Source: CAWCKS01 sp963796195
GTDB taxonomy: Bacteria > Pseudomonadota > Alphaproteobacteria > Rhizobiales > Xanthobacteraceae
Length of the DNA: 64,000 nt
Assembly: GCA_963796195.1 (NCBI GenBank)
Contig: CAWCKS010000011.1
Span: 1-64,000, forward strand
Direction of reading: 5' to 3'
Positions 63,131-64,000 of the stretch are shown here, piece after piece. Below the pieces are notes generated by a model, which worked only from the letters and a program-made list of their open reading frames with translations, had not been told where the DNA came from and did not search any database. How positions within the stretch are numbered: position 1 is the first letter of the stretch; each line of letters starts with the position of its first letter. The position numbers and the translations under genes are program-made.

Positions 63131-64000
63131 GTGGGGCATGATACCGAGGCCTTTGTCGGAATTGATACGTCGAAATTGCGTAATGCAGTGGCAATTGCCG
63201 ATAACGGCCGTGGCGGCGAGGTCCGGTATCTCGGGGAGTTTCCTGCCACGGAGGCGGCGATCCAAAAGCTCGTGGCAAAGCTTGCAGCGAAATACCGTCA
63301 TCTGACGTTTTGCTATGAAGCAGGGCCGACAGGATATGGTCTCTATAGGCTGCTCAAGAGCCTTAATCACGAGTGCCTGGTGGTAGCTCCCTCGCTCGAT
63401 TCCGAAGAAGGCCGGTGATCGCGTGAAGACGAACCGACGCGATGCAGTAAGCCTCGCCAGGCTGTTACGCGCGGGCGAGCTCACCGCGGTGTGGGTCCCG
63501 GACGAGCGGCATGAAGCCATGCGCGATCTCTCGCGCGCCCGTCAGGCAGTGAAGAAGGACCTCCAGGGCAAGCGCCAACAGATCTCGTCATTGATGCTGC
63601 GGCTGGGACGCATCTATCCGGGCAAGACGACGTGGGGACCAGCCCATATGAGATGGCTGACATCGCAGAAGCTCGAGCATCGCGAGCAGCGCATCGCATT
63701 CGAAGAGTTACTTGAGGGGATACGCCAGGAAAGTGAGCGGATGGAACGTTTGGAAGGTGCCATCCGCGAGGTAGTACCCGAGTGGTCGCTCGCCGAGGTT
63801 GTCGCGGCCCTGCAGGCGATGCGGGGGATTGATCTCATTGCGGCTGTGGGAGTGCTGGCCGAGATTGGTGATCTCTCCCGCTTTCAAAATCCGCGCGAGC
63901 TGATGGGCTATCTGGGTCTGGTGCCCACAGAAAACTCGACTGGCGACAAGGTCAAGCGAGGCGGCATCACCAAAGCCGGTAATGGGCGGGCGCGACGTAT
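63131..64000 (+). mobile_element. IS110-family transposase, frameshifted and cut by the window end
   Basis: The first frame from a GTG at 63131 (TEAFVGIDTSKLRNAVAIAD, the first DEDD acid) runs to 63418. The frame then shifts by an extra C at about 63396 and resumes as IPKKAGDRVKTNRRDAVSLA. The C-terminal serine-type domain includes LAEIGDLSRFQNPRELMGYLG and ENSTGDKVKRGGITKAGNGR and continues past the window. Correction of one base would restore a normal IS110 transposase. The element sits 320 bp after ppsA. Confidence 0.85.

Noticed and set aside
1..64000. Search for tRNA, rRNA and CRISPR arrays
   Set aside because: No full tRNA or rRNA gene and no regularly spaced direct repeats were found; only the 14-base tRNA-like end and the short tandem repeats listed.

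Overview
The window reads as chromosome of an alphaproteobacterium of the Bradyrhizobium/Rhodopseudomonas group (Nitrobacteraceae). The basis is high GC with strong third-position bias, the family-level look of nearly every protein, FixK/FNR-type boxes, and a 29-bp GTCCCCGCG-type inverted repeat that I associate with Bradyrhizobium intergenic regions. This is family recognition by eye, not a database result.

Layout. (1) 1-6.5 kb is core-like lipid/aromatic catabolism: a broken SDR, a histidine phosphatase, two tandem paralogous SDRs, an APH-fold phosphotransferase and an acyl-CoA dehydrogenase, the last two each broken by a single-base slip. (2) 6.8-10.2 kb is accessory: a tRNA-Gly-3'-end-like motif, three 12-bp tandem repeats, a Lit-type (peptidase U49) phage-exclusion protease, a broken DUF3800 gene and a truncated IS1182 transposase. 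(3) 10.7-19.3 kb holds a LOG-family hydrolase, a beta-CASP metallo-hydrolase, a GT4 glycosyltransferase, a beta-phosphoglucomutase, a universal stress protein, a GH65 disaccharide phosphorylase and a DUF302 protein. (4) 19.4-21.5 kb is a gene graveyard with PqiC-like, mandelate-racemase-like and IS3 fragments. (5) 22-32.7 kb is a long leftward block: a complete N-ATPase operon (atpDCQRBEFAG), then PPK2, a broken lipoyl-like domain, an HPP membrane protein and a GT39 glycosyltransferase. (6) 33.7-42.3 kb is a rightward sugar fermentation block: acetate kinase, glucokinase, a beta-PGM/GH65 fusion, phosphoketolase and a histidine phosphatase. (7) 42.3-50.5 kb has a P-type H+-ATPase remnant, a SpoIIAA-like protein, a Zn alcohol dehydrogenase, an AI-2E-family permease, a universal stress protein, PHA synthase and two gene remnants, plus small secreted and membrane proteins. 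(8) 50.7-56.5 kb has a MacB/HlyD-like ABC export operon and an MgtC/DUF4010 membrane protein. (9) 57-62.8 kb holds GH4 glycosidase, glucokinase, EEP phosphatase and PEP synthase. (10) The window ends inside a frameshifted IS110 transposase.

How the genes fit together. Regions 3 and 5-9 look like one low-oxygen energy and carbon-storage island. GH65 phosphorylases release beta-glucose-1-phosphate plus glucose. Beta-PGM and glucokinase turn both into glucose-6-phosphate. Phosphoketolase yields acetyl-phosphate and acetate kinase converts that to ATP. The N-ATPase can use ATP to pump ions, PPK2 can buffer nucleotides from polyphosphate, PhaC stores reduced carbon, and alcohol dehydrogenase and PEP synthase adjust redox and PEP. 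Five TTGA-N6-TCAA-type boxes (one with a single mismatch) lie upstream of genes in this island. This supports, but does not prove, control by a FixK/FNR regulator.

About ten genes carry single-base frame breaks, mostly +1 in short runs. Some may be sequencing errors, but several lie in genes that are truncated anyway.
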